Shown: piece by piece, positions 47,268 to 54,859 of the stretch | Numbering within the stretch: the first letter of the stretch is position 1 | How the letters are laid out: each line of letters opens with the position of its first letter | Source: Bradyrhizobium canariense | GTDB taxonomy: Bacteria; Pseudomonadota; Alphaproteobacteria; Rhizobiales; Xanthobacteraceae | Direction of reading: 5' to 3' | Length of the DNA stretch: 64,000 bases | Assembly (NCBI RefSeq): GCF_018130465.1 | Contig: NZ_JAFCKJ010000006.1 | Coordinates: 62,001 to 126,000 of the forward strand | Notes under the pieces: model-generated | Databases searched by the model: none | What the model was told of the DNA's origin: nothing | Seen by the model: only the letters and a program-made list of their open reading frames with translations | Position numbers and translations under genes: made by a program

Positions 47268-48185
47268 ATGGAATTGCATCAGTTGCGATGCTTCGTGGCG
47301 GCGGCCGAGCAGTTGCATTTCGGCCGCGCGGCGCAGCATCTCCAGATGCTGCCCTCCGCTCTCGGCCGCCAGATCAGGCTGCTGGAGGAGGATCTGGGCA
47401 CACGGCTGTTCGCGCGGACGACGCGTGCGGTGTCGCTGACCGAAGATGGCGCGACGCTGCTGCGCGATGCCCGTGCCATCCTCGCCCGCGTCGAGGCGGT
47501 CGAGAGCAATCTGCGCAACCGCTCGCGCGCGGGGGCCGCACGAAAACTCCGGGTCGGCGCCATCGACAGTGCCGCGGCGGGGCTGTTGCCGGCGCTCTTG
47601 CGCGACTTCCGCGCAAAACATCCCGACATTGCGGTGCAGCTTCTCGAGGACAAGACGGTCCGGTTGCTGCCAAAGATTTTGACCGGCGCGCTCGATCTCG
47701 CCTTCGTCCGCCCCCCGGTCCAGCCGGACAAGCGGCTCGAATTCCGCGATCTTCTGCAGGAGACCGCCATCGTGGCGTTCCCGCAGCGCCACGCGCTGGC
47801 CGAACGCAAATCGATCACGCTTTCCCAGATCGCCAAGGAGGCGATGCTGGTGCCGGACCGCCGCTCGCGGCCGCATAGCCACGACCTCACGACAAAACTG
47901 TTCGAGCAGGCGGGCCTCACGCCGCGCATCGTGCAGGTCGCCGACGAGAAGCAGACCATCATCAATCTCGTCGCAACGAAGCTTGGGGTCGCGATCGTGC
48001 CGCGCTGGTCCACGCGGATGGCGGTATCAGGCGTGCGCTTCGTGCCGTTGCGTCCAAAGCAGATCGGACCCGTCGGCCGGCTGCCGCTCGCTGCCGCATG
48101 GCTGCGCGGCTCGCGTGACCCGGCCCGCGACGCGATGCTGTCCGTGCTCGAGACGCGCCTGCGCAGCTATGCGCGGGACGCCTGA
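47268..48185 (+). CDS. LysR family transcriptional regulator
   Basis: A 305-residue regulator with the N-terminal HTH (MELHQLRCFVAAAEQLHFGR, AAQHLQMLPSALGRQIRLLE, LGTRLFARTTRAVSLTEDG) and a periplasmic-binding-protein-like effector domain (LRVGAIDSAAAGLLPALLRD). It is divergent from the tartrate-type transporter and dehydrogenase, which it probably activates in response to the substrate, and is followed 37 bases later by the aspartate dehydrogenase gene. Confidence 0.92.
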   Translation: MELHQLRCFVAAAEQLHFGRAAQHLQMLPSALGRQIRLLEEDLGTRLFARTTRAVSLTEDGATLLRDARAILARVEAVESNLRNRSRAGAARKLRVGAIDSAAAGLLPALLRDFRAKHPDIAVQLLEDKTVRLLPKILTGALDLAFVRPPVQPDKRLEFRDLLQETAIVAFPQRHALAERKSITLSQIAKEAMLVPDRRSRPHSHDLTTKLFEQAGLTPRIVQVADEKQTIINLVATKLGVAIVPRWSTRMAVSGVRFVPLRPKQIGPVGRLPLAAAWLRGSRDPARDAMLSVLETRLRSYARDA

Positions 48186-48222
48186 GACGCTATGACATCG
48201 GCTTGGCGAGAGGGGTGATGCG

Positions 48223-49047
48223 ATGACTGAACGGAAAGCTTCGAACGAATTGCGGGTTGCCATCGCGGGGCTCGGCTCGATCGGCACCAAGATCGCGACC
48301 GCGCTCGATCAGGGCATCGAGGGGTTGACGCTCTCTGCCGTGGCAGTGCGCGATCCCGCAAAGCATAAGACGTTGCTCGGCAGCCTGCGCCGTCCGCCAT
48401 CCGTACTGCCGATCGACCAGCTCGGCGACGCCGCCGATATCGTGGTGGAGTGCGCGCCGAGCAGCCAACTGCGCGCGATCGTCGAGCCCGCCGTGAAGCG
48501 CGGCAAGACCGCGGTCGTCGTCAGCGTGGGCGGGCTGCTCGACAATTTTGATCTTGTCGATCTCGCTCGCGCCAATGGCGGCCGCATCCTCGTGCCGACC
48601 GGCGCGCTGATCGGGCTCGACGCCGTCAACGCGGCTGCGATCGGCACCATCCATTCGGTGAAGATGGTCACACGCAAGCCGATCGACGGGTTGAAGGGCG
48701 CGCCGTTCATCGTCCAGAACAACATCGATATCGACAATCTGCGCGAGCCGCTCAAGCTGTTCGAGGGCACGGCGCGCGAGGCTGCAAAAGGCTTTCCGGC
48801 CAATCTCAACGTCGCGGTGGCGCTGTCGCTCGCGGGCGTCGGGCCGGATCGCACAACCGTACAGATCTGGGCCGACCCGACCGTGACGCGCAATGTTCAT
48901 CGCATCGAGGTCGAGGCGGATTCGGCGCGCTTCTCGATGGGAATCGAGAACATCCCGTCCGAGAATCCCAAGACCGGGTTGATTACGGCGCTCTCCGTGA
49001 TCGCGCTGCTCCGCAAGCAGCGCGCCACGCTCAGTGTTGGAACGTAA
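48223..49047 (+). CDS. Aspartate dehydrogenase (NadX-like)
   Basis: The 274-residue protein has an N-terminal Rossmann fold (RVAIAGLGSIGTKIATALDQ), a middle segment (IVVECAPSSQLRAIVEPAVK, VVVSVGGLL, ILVPTGALIGLDAV) and the C-terminal aspartate dehydrogenase domain (FPANLNVAVALSLAGVGPDR with the conserved Asn, then RVEVEADSARFSM-like RIEVEADSARFSM). It would oxidise L-aspartate to iminoaspartate/oxaloacetate. It is not next to nadA or nadC; its position after LysR suggests a catabolic or unassigned role. Confidence 0.88.
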   Translation: MTERKASNELRVAIAGLGSIGTKIATALDQGIEGLTLSAVAVRDPAKHKTLLGSLRRPPSVLPIDQLGDAADIVVECAPSSQLRAIVEPAVKRGKTAVVVSVGGLLDNFDLVDLARANGGRILVPTGALIGLDAVNAAAIGTIHSVKMVTRKPIDGLKGAPFIVQNNIDIDNLREPLKLFEGTAREAAKGFPANLNVAVALSLAGVGPDRTTVQIWADPTVTRNVHRIEVEADSARFSMGIENIPSENPKTGLITALSVIALLRKQRATLSVGT

Positions 49048-49050
49048 CCG

Positions 49051-50355
49051 TCAAGCGCCGGTGACACGCCAGATCACGTTGCCGACGTCGTCGGCCATCA
49101 GCAGCGACTTCTTGTCGGGGCCGATCACGACGCCAACCGGGCGGCCGTAGGATTCCTTCTCGTCCGGGGACAAGAAGCCCGACAGGATGTCGCGACCGGG
49201 GCCCGAGGGCTTGCCGTTCTCAAACGGGATGAACACCAGTTTGTAGCCGGACAGCGTGCTGCGATTCCACGAGCCGTGTTGGCCGATCACCATGCCGTCC
49301 GGGAAGCCCGGCAGGGTGCCGGCAGGCATCCAGCACAGGCCGAGTGAAGCCGTGTGGCCGCCGAGCGCATAGTCCGGCGTGAGTGCCTTGGCGACCAGCG
49401 CGGGATCCTGCGGCACGCGATCGTCCACCGTCTTGCCCCAGTAGCAATAGGGCCAGCCGTAGAAGCCGCCGTCGCGCACCGAGGTGAGATAATCCGGCGG
49501 CGTTTCGTCGCCGAGGCCGTCGCGCTCGTTGACGACGGTCCAGAGCACACCGGTCGTCGGCTCCCAGGCGAGACCAACCGGGTTGCGCAGGCCGGCGCCG
49601 AAGATGCGGTGCGTGCCGGCGACGAGGTCGAGCTCGTAGACCGCGGCGCGGCCTTCCTCGACCTCCATGCCCATCTCGGCGATGTTGCTGAGCGAGCCGA
49701 CGCCGGCATAGAGTTTTTTGCCGTCGGGGCTTGCCAGCAGGCTGCGGGTCCAGTGGCCGCTTGGCTTGAAATTGGTGAGGCGCTTGCCCGGCGCGGTGAT
49801 GCGGTCGGCGCCTGCGACGTAGGGAAACGCCATCACGCCGTCGGTGTTGCCGACATAGAAGGTGTCGCCGACCAGCGCCATGCCGAACGGCTGGCTCAGG
49901 TTCTCCATGAAGGCTCCGCGGACTTCGGCGACGCCGTCGCCGTCCTTGTCGCGCAGCAGCGTGATGCGGTTGGCGCTGACGCCGAGCGCGGCGGCGCGCC
50001 GCATCGTCGCCTGCATCGCGTAATGAAACACGGACCTCGGCGCCCCCGCGATCTGCGTCGCCTCCGCAATCAGCACGTCGCTATTGGGCAGCACCTCGAT
50101 CCAGCGCGGATGGTCGAGACCGGTCGCGAACGCATTGACCTTGAGCCCGGGTGCGACCGTCGGCTTCTGTCCTTCGCTCCAGCCCCGCGCCGTCGGCATC
50201 TTCAGTGTCGGGATGGCGCCTTGCGGCTTTGCTTCGGGAATGGCGGGCGACTGGCCCCAGGCCGGCGCGTGCTCGGTGCCCGACAGCTTCCGCCATTGCA
50301 GCGCGATGCCACCGAGAAGCGCAACGAACCGCGCGAAGATGCTGGAAAAAGTCAT
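49051..50355 (-). CDS. PQQ-dependent sugar dehydrogenase (sorbosone dehydrogenase-like)
   Basis: A 434-residue beta-propeller protein of the soluble glucose/sorbosone dehydrogenase family, with an N-terminal hydrophobic anchor. Typical segments are VNAFATGLDHPRWIEVLPN, PFGMALVGDTFYVGNTDGV, FGAGLRNPVGLAWEPTTGVL, VNERDGLGDETPPDYL, GGFYGWPYCYWG and IGQHGSWNRSTLSGYKLVF. The enzyme would oxidise an aldose or similar compound in the periplasm with PQQ; substrate unknown. It converges with the aspartate dehydrogenase gene 3 bases away. The gap to 50497 holds nothing identifiable. Confidence 0.9.
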   Translation of the reverse strand: MTFSSIFARFVALLGGIALQWRKLSGTEHAPAWGQSPAIPEAKPQGAIPTLKMPTARGWSEGQKPTVAPGLKVNAFATGLDHPRWIEVLPNSDVLIAEATQIAGAPRSVFHYAMQATMRRAAALGVSANRITLLRDKDGDGVAEVRGAFMENLSQPFGMALVGDTFYVGNTDGVMAFPYVAGADRITAPGKRLTNFKPSGHWTRSLLASPDGKKLYAGVGSLSNIAEMGMEVEEGRAAVYELDLVAGTHRIFGAGLRNPVGLAWEPTTGVLWTVVNERDGLGDETPPDYLTSVRDGGFYGWPYCYWGKTVDDRVPQDPALVAKALTPDYALGGHTASLGLCWMPAGTLPGFPDGMVIGQHGSWNRSTLSGYKLVFIPFENGKPSGPGRDILSGFLSPDEKESYGRPVGVVIGPDKKSLLMADDVGNVIWRVTGA

Positions 50356-50497
50356 GAGAGGCCCCTGTTTGCGCGCGCATCCAACGGGCTGGCGGGGCAG
50401 ACGTCAACCTGTGTGACGGGCCGCGGGGCTCTATTCCCGTGGAATGGCAGCCGTTCGAATTTGCATGGGAGGAACGCCGTCAGGCTGGGCCCGGAGA

Positions 50498-50707
50498 TCA
50501 GCGGCCGATCTGCCGCTCCGCCCGGCGCGCCGCGCGAAAATCATCCAGATGATGGATGTTCGGCGCGAGCGCCGCTTCTCTGGACAGCAGATGATAGACT
50601 CGCGCCACCGTGCGCTGCTTCTGCTTCGGCCGCCCGGGCGGCAGTGCCCGCGCCTTGCGGACGGCAGCGATCGCGTGCTCGCGAAAATAATCATAGGCGT
50701 CGGACAT
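50498..50707 (-). CDS. Small conserved hypothetical protein (69 aa)
   Basis: Starts MSDAYDYFREHAIAAVRKAR and contains PPGRPKQKQRTVARVYHLLS and APNIHHLDDFRAARRAER. The pattern is familiar from short Bradyrhizobium proteins with no assigned function. It is basic and helical. ATG 50707 is the best start; the open frame upstream lies in the palindromic repeat. Confidence 0.7.
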   Translation of the reverse strand: MSDAYDYFREHAIAAVRKARALPPGRPKQKQRTVARVYHLLSREAALAPNIHHLDDFRAARRAERQIGR

Positions 50708-50831
50708 GGCTCGATGCTCTGCGCTCAATGCAGGTGTCGAGGCGTTGACGGCCGCAGGCAGCAGGGGTTCCTGGCAGCAGAGGTTCCTGGCAGTAGGGAC
50801 GCCGATGTGTTGCGCACACAGCTTCCTCAAC

Positions 50832-50957
50832 GTCGTCCTGGCGAAAGCCAGGACCCATACCGCGAGGTCTATCGATGGGGGTCGTAGAAGTACCGAACGA
50901 CGAGTCTTCGCCAAACTCCTTCCTGGGGTAATGGGTCCTGGCTTTCGCCAGGACGAC
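50832..50957. repeat. Palindromic repeat with two near-identical long arms
   Basis: GTCGTCCTGGCGAAAGCCAGGACCCAT at the left and its inverted counterpart ATGGGTCCTGGCTTTCGCCAGGACGAC at the right frame a 72-base centre. Each arm is itself a hairpin (CCTGGC-GAAA-GCCAGG). The element fills most of the gap between the small hypothetical gene and the methyltransferase gene; no other gene is seen in 50708-50983. Confidence 0.85.
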
Positions 50958-50983
50958 ATCGGAGGATATGGCGGCTTGCTACC

Positions 50984-51610
50984 TCACCGCGGCGACAGGA
51001 ACGGGATGATCATCGGCACGCGGCGGCAATAGGCGCCGTAGGCGTCTTCGCCGAGCTCCTTGGACAGGAACACTTCTTCCATCCGGCCCTTCTGCCACAT
51101 GCCGAGCGAGATCAGGATCGCGCCAAGGATCGTCGTCACCAGGCCGATCGCAACGCCCGTCACAAGCATGCCGAAGATCAGCCCGGTGTAGATCGGGTGG
51201 CGCACGATGCCATAGGGGCCGGTGTCGATGACGCGGTGATCTTCCTTGTGGGTGATGGTGTTGGACCAGAACTTTCCGAGATGCAGCCGGCCCCACCAGG
51301 CAAAGGCGATGCCGGCGACCGAGAGGATGGCGGCAATGGTGATGCCGGTGTTGCCAAGCACCCAGAGCGGCTTCCAGCCCAGGATCTCCGCAATCCAAGG
51401 CGTGTACAGGATGCCGCCGACCAGGATGGGCAGGCGATAGCGCTGCGACTCCAGTGTCATGACCTGCTTCTTGGTCTGCCCCTGCCAGAACGAGGCACCC
51501 ACCCAGCTGGCCAGAAAGGCGACCCAGATCAGGGCCAGGAGTTCGGTCGGCCAGGTCGTGGTCCAGCCGCCCCAGGCGACAGAGAGAAGCTTGCTGAAAT
51601 CGAAGGACAT
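50984..51610 (-). CDS. Isoprenylcysteine carboxyl methyltransferase-like membrane protein
   Basis: A 208-residue membrane protein with about five hydrophobic segments and the ICMT/PEMT C-terminal methyltransferase signature (VIDTGPYGIVRHPIYTGLIF, then a short segment and ELGEDAYGAYCRRVPMIIPF). Such bacterial proteins methylate lipids or small molecules. It is the third gene of a probable operon after the Mpo1-like and epimerase genes, with 27 bases between it and the epimerase. Confidence 0.85.
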   Translation of the reverse strand: MSFDFSKLLSVAWGGWTTTWPTELLALIWVAFLASWVGASFWQGQTKKQVMTLESQRYRLPILVGGILYTPWIAEILGWKPLWVLGNTGITIAAILSVAGIAFAWWGRLHLGKFWSNTITHKEDHRVIDTGPYGIVRHPIYTGLIFGMLVTGVAIGLVTTILGAILISLGMWQKGRMEEVFLSKELGEDAYGAYCRRVPMIIPFLSPR

Positions 51611-51637
51611 GAAGGTTCTTTGCGTTGGGCGGCGGCT

Positions 51638-52669
51638 TCAGCCCGCGCGCGAGGACAGCGCGTGATGCTTGATGGCGCCGGAGGGCTGCTGGCCGTTGTG
51701 GGCGAGCAGATGAGTGATGGTTTCGCGCAGCACGGGTTCGATCGGGCGCGGCGAATAGCCGAGCTCGTTACGGGCCTTGCCGATCGACAGGTCGCTTGCG
51801 GCAAGCGCGATGCGTACGCCCTCGGCGGTGCCGTTGGGCGGTCGGCGCGTGATGCGATCGGAGATGGATTCGAGCATGATCGCGGAGAGCTCGGCGATCC
51901 TGCCGGGCACGACGATCGGGAACTGCCGGCGGCCGCTCATCGCCGACATCATCCGCAGGATGTTGCCGAGCGGGACGCAGTCGCCGCCGAGGATGTAGCG
52001 CTGGCCGATGCGGCCGCGCTCCATGGTCAGCACGAGACCCATGGCGACGTCGCGGACGTCGACGAGATTGACCAGGAAGTTCAGATGCGGCTGCACCTTC
52101 TTCTGGAGGAAGTACCAGAGCATCGCGGTCGGCGGCGTCAGATTATGGTCGGCGGCGCCGATCGGCATGGTCGGCGTACCGATCACGAGCGGGAAGCCGC
52201 TGGCCGCGGCCTTCGCGGCGTGATGTTCGGCGAGCGACTTCGAGCGCGTATAGGCGCCCGGCATCGCATCGGCCGGCTGCAACGCCTCCTCGGCGGCGAC
52301 GCCGTTGAGGTCGGAATAGGGGAACAGGATCGATTCCGTCGAACAGTGCAGGAAGCGCGAGACGCCGCGCTTCATTGCGGCTGCGAGCACCACTTCGGTG
52401 CCGCGGCAATTGACCTCGTGAAAATCCTGCTTGTTGGCGACCCACATGCCGGGCAGGCCGGCGAGGTGGTAGACCTGATCGACGCCGGCCATCGCCGCAT
52501 CGACCGCGGCGCCGTCCAGCACCGAGCCATGAACGTGTTCAACGTCCGCGTTTGCCGCGGCCGGCGGACGAACATCGAGAACACGCACCCGCTGCCCACG
52601 GGCGCGGAGCGCTTCTACGAGATGATGTCCGATGAAGCCGCTGCCACCGGTAACCAGTACGAGAGCCAT
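51638..52669 (-). CDS. NAD-dependent epimerase/dehydratase (3-beta-HSD/HpnA-like)
   Basis: A 343-residue extended short-chain dehydrogenase. The cofactor loop is VTGGSGFIGHHLVEALRARG and the catalytic motif is YTRSKSLAEHHA (Tyr-x3-Lys), with HLAGLPGMW and LNFLVNLVDVRDVAMGLVL. Members act on sugars or sterol-like compounds, and related hopanoid-associated epimerases exist in this genus, but the substrate cannot be assigned. ATG 52669 is used; the open frame continues upstream into the Mpo1-like gene in the wrong frame. Confidence 0.88.
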   Translation of the reverse strand: MALVLVTGGSGFIGHHLVEALRARGQRVRVLDVRPPAAANADVEHVHGSVLDGAAVDAAMAGVDQVYHLAGLPGMWVANKQDFHEVNCRGTEVVLAAAMKRGVSRFLHCSTESILFPYSDLNGVAAEEALQPADAMPGAYTRSKSLAEHHAAKAAASGFPLVIGTPTMPIGAADHNLTPPTAMLWYFLQKKVQPHLNFLVNLVDVRDVAMGLVLTMERGRIGQRYILGGDCVPLGNILRMMSAMSGRRQFPIVVPGRIAELSAIMLESISDRITRRPPNGTAEGVRIALAASDLSIGKARNELGYSPRPIEPVLRETITHLLAHNGQQPSGAIKHHALSSRAG

Positions 52670-52698
52670 GCAGAAGGTTTGCTGTTTCGCGTCTAGAA

Positions 52699-53217
52699 CT
52701 ATCGGGTTGAAAGGGAATTGGTCGGAAGAGGCGCCAGAATCGCGGCAAGGTCGCGACGGAAGCCCAATGCAATGAATAATTTTGCCATGACAAACATCGG
52801 TCCAAGCAGAAAATGCGTGGGGTGGTCGACCATCGACGGCTGCCGCTCCTCGAAAACCTTGTGGCCGACGATCTGCGCAGCGACGCCAACCCCGATCAGC
52901 ACCGCAAAAATCGACCACATCATGACGATCGAGACCTGATTGCCGATCGCGGTTGCGACCGAAAGCAGCACGATCATCGCGGCGAGGATGCCGAGCCCGA
53001 TCCCGGCGTCCAGCATCAGCCAGTAGACCAGCACCGGCAGGGCAAGAATCACGGCCAGACTGACCTCGATCCCGAACACCGGGAAATGCACCAGCGTCAG
53101 CGGCAGCACGGCGCCGGTGAAGAGCAGGAGGATGCCGACCACGTGCATCGCGCAGTTCCAGGGATCGCGATGATATTCGACGTAGTCGGCCAGTTGGTGT
53201 TGAAAATAACTGGCCAT
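52699..53217 (-). CDS. Mpo1-like (DUF962) membrane protein
   Basis: A 172-residue protein of the YGL010w/Mpo1 family. The N-terminal HQLADYVEYHRDPWNCAMHV and the C-terminal IVGHKVFEERQPSMVDHPTH carry the conserved His residues that bind iron in yeast Mpo1, a dioxygenase of 2-hydroxy fatty acid alpha-oxidation. Between them are four membrane segments. ATG 53217 is preferred over 53235. It begins the operon with the epimerase and ICMT-like genes. The upstream gap to 53388 shows no gene. Confidence 0.85.
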   Translation of the reverse strand: MASYFQHQLADYVEYHRDPWNCAMHVVGILLLFTGAVLPLTLVHFPVFGIEVSLAVILALPVLVYWLMLDAGIGLGILAAMIVLLSVATAIGNQVSIVMMWSIFAVLIGVGVAAQIVGHKVFEERQPSMVDHPTHFLLGPMFVMAKLFIALGFRRDLAAILAPLPTNSLSTR

Positions 53218-53388
53218 CTCGGTCTCGTGCAGCATGGGGTCGGGAAGGACGAAAAAAGCCTATAGCACCTGATAGGGCGGTGCACAAACCGGCGCTATTG
53301 TCGTGCAAAGCCGCTCTGGGCGCTGTGAGACAGGTCACAAAACAATCGGGACTTCAAAGGGTTCCGTCGGGCGCCGGGGCGCGTGCAC

Positions 53389-54060
53389 TCAATGCTTCCT
53401 AGCCGGCTTTTTCGTCGCAGGCGCAGGCGCAGCGGCTGGATGCGCAGGCGCTTCCTCCGGTACCTTGGCGTAGGTCAGGATTTGCAACTGGCCGTTGACG
53501 GCCGAGGTTGGCTTGGCCCGGTCGAGAAACTGCTCCTCGCCGAGGCCGATCGGATGCAGCCGCTTGGTCGAGATCTTGAACGTGTTCACCAGCACGTCGC
53601 GGATCGCGTCCGCCCGGCGCTGGCTCAGGATCGCGTTGGCCTCGCGCGTCTTCACGTTGGATTCCACGTGGCCGACGATCAGGAACGTGTAGGGCAGCAG
53701 CGAGGCATGCACCAGCGCGTCGGCGAGGCGGCCGACGGTCTGGTAGGACGCCGGCTGGATGATCGGCGTGTCGGCGTCGAACTGGATCTGCGCCGTGAAG
53801 GTCGGCAGATTGGTGAGATCAGGCGCGATCAGCGGCCGGTTCACCGGACCCGGATCGTTCTTGATCCTGGCTTTGGCCCGCTCCATCACCTGCAGCTTCA
53901 GCGCGGGGATATCGATCTCGGCGGGCTGTTCGAAATGGTTGAGCTTGCCGACGATGTCGTCGCGGGTCGGCGGCGCCGTCTGCGCTTCCGCTGCGCCCGC
54001 GAGCAAAGCGAGGCCGAGCGCGATGCATATTCCGCCGGTGAAAAGCCTGTTCGCCGGCAT
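53389..54060 (-). CDS. Exported OmpA-like protein
   Basis: A 223-residue product with signal peptide (GGICIALGLALLAGAAEA) and a C-terminal OmpA-like peptidoglycan-binding domain: IQFDADTPIIQPASYQTVGR, LIVGHVESNVKTREANAILS and QRRADAIRDVLV, then RLHPIGLGEEQF. The last 20 residues are Ala/Pro/Lys-rich. Start ATG 54060 overlaps the stop of the Cys-rich gene (TGATG), so translation is coupled; the frame upstream is a shadow. Confidence 0.85.
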   Translation of the reverse strand: MPANRLFTGGICIALGLALLAGAAEAQTAPPTRDDIVGKLNHFEQPAEIDIPALKLQVMERAKARIKNDPGPVNRPLIAPDLTNLPTFTAQIQFDADTPIIQPASYQTVGRLADALVHASLLPYTFLIVGHVESNVKTREANAILSQRRADAIRDVLVNTFKISTKRLHPIGLGEEQFLDRAKPTSAVNGQLQILTYAKVPEEAPAHPAAAPAPATKKPARKH

Positions 54061-54476
54061 CACCGATACCCCGCGTCGTCGACGGCCTTCAGGCAGTTGT
54101 TGCTGATGCCCTTGGGCGTCGAGATCAGGCAGGGGACCGCCTTGCTGGTCTCCTTGGTCGAGCCGCCGCAGACCTTGACGATCTCGCGCTGGCAGGCGTT
54201 CGCCACCGTGACGCGCGCGGCGACGCGCTTCTGGATCGCATCGAAGGCGCCGAGATAGTCGCTCTGGCACTGCTGGGAGAGCACATCGCGGTTGCGCGAC
54301 AGGCACTCCTTCAGGCGGGTCGAATCCGGGTTGACGCCGCGGCAATTGGCGACGATTTCCGCACCGCAACTTTTCGCCAGCAGCCCGATCGAATCGCCAA
54401 AGCTCATGGTCTCCGCCGCTGCAAGCGACGGCATACCCAATGCCAACAAGATCAGTGTGATGGAGCCCCGGACCAT
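54060..54476 (-). CDS. Exported cysteine-rich repeat protein
   Basis: A 138-residue protein with a signal peptide (GSITLILLALGMPSLAAAE) and a Cys-rich body with paired segments (LLAKSCGAEIVANCRGV, LKECLSRNRDVLSQQCQ, ANACQREIVKVCGG and SNNCLKAV). The pattern resembles the Golgi GLG1-type cysteine-rich repeat found in some bacterial secreted proteins. Function unknown. It is coupled to the OmpA-like gene, suggesting envelope location. An upstream ATG at 54512 is possible. Confidence 0.75.
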   Translation of the reverse strand: MVRGSITLILLALGMPSLAAAETMSFGDSIGLLAKSCGAEIVANCRGVNPDSTRLKECLSRNRDVLSQQCQSDYLGAFDAIQKRVAARVTVANACQREIVKVCGGSTKETSKAVPCLISTPKGISNNCLKAVDDAGYR

Positions 54477-54564
54477 GGGGTTATCTGATACGGGGAAGTT
54501 CGTGATGGTCAAGGGCTGTTCGGGCGAGAACTGTCGAAGGTCCGGCCAGTGCGGCGAACAGTCC

Positions 54565-54852
54565 TCACTCGGCGTCGGGGAGGGGCGGCCATTCGATCAG
54601 TGCGACCGTGTGTTTTCCGAGGTCGTCGGCCACATCAGGGTCGGCCTTGAGCTCGTCCAATGTCCGCGGCGGAGGAAGCTGCCGGCCGTCCGCCACCAGC
54701 TCCTGTGCATAGAACGCGAGTGCCTCGGGCGCATTCTCCAGGGCCTCATCGACGTCGTCGCCGCCGGAAATGCAGCCGGGCAGGTCGGGAAACCACACGC
54801 CTACGGCATCGTCCGGGCCGGCGTCCTCGATGATGGCGATGTAGTGCGGCAT
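54565..54852 (-). CDS. HicB-like antitoxin family protein, no HicA neighbour
   Basis: A 95-residue partial RNase-H-fold protein: MPHYIAIIEDAGPDDAVGVW, FPDLPGCISGGDDVDEALEN and APEALAFYAQELVADGRQLP are the HicB signature. No HTH follows, and no HicA-like toxin gene is found on either side (uvrD ends 8 bases upstream; only a short gap is downstream). It may be an orphan antitoxin or a regulator in its own right. Confidence 0.85.
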   Translation of the reverse strand: MPHYIAIIEDAGPDDAVGVWFPDLPGCISGGDDVDEALENAPEALAFYAQELVADGRQLPPPRTLDELKADPDVADDLGKHTVALIEWPPLPDAE

Positions 54853-54859
54853 GCAGGCC

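Noticed and set aside
50832-50957. CRISPR-like paired repeat
   Set aside because: Only two arms in opposite orientation that form hairpins; no spacer series or cas genes.
51197-52696. 499-codon plus-strand frame over the methyltransferase and epimerase genes
   Set aside because: Crosses two real genes and an intergenic gap, composition typical of an antisense shadow.
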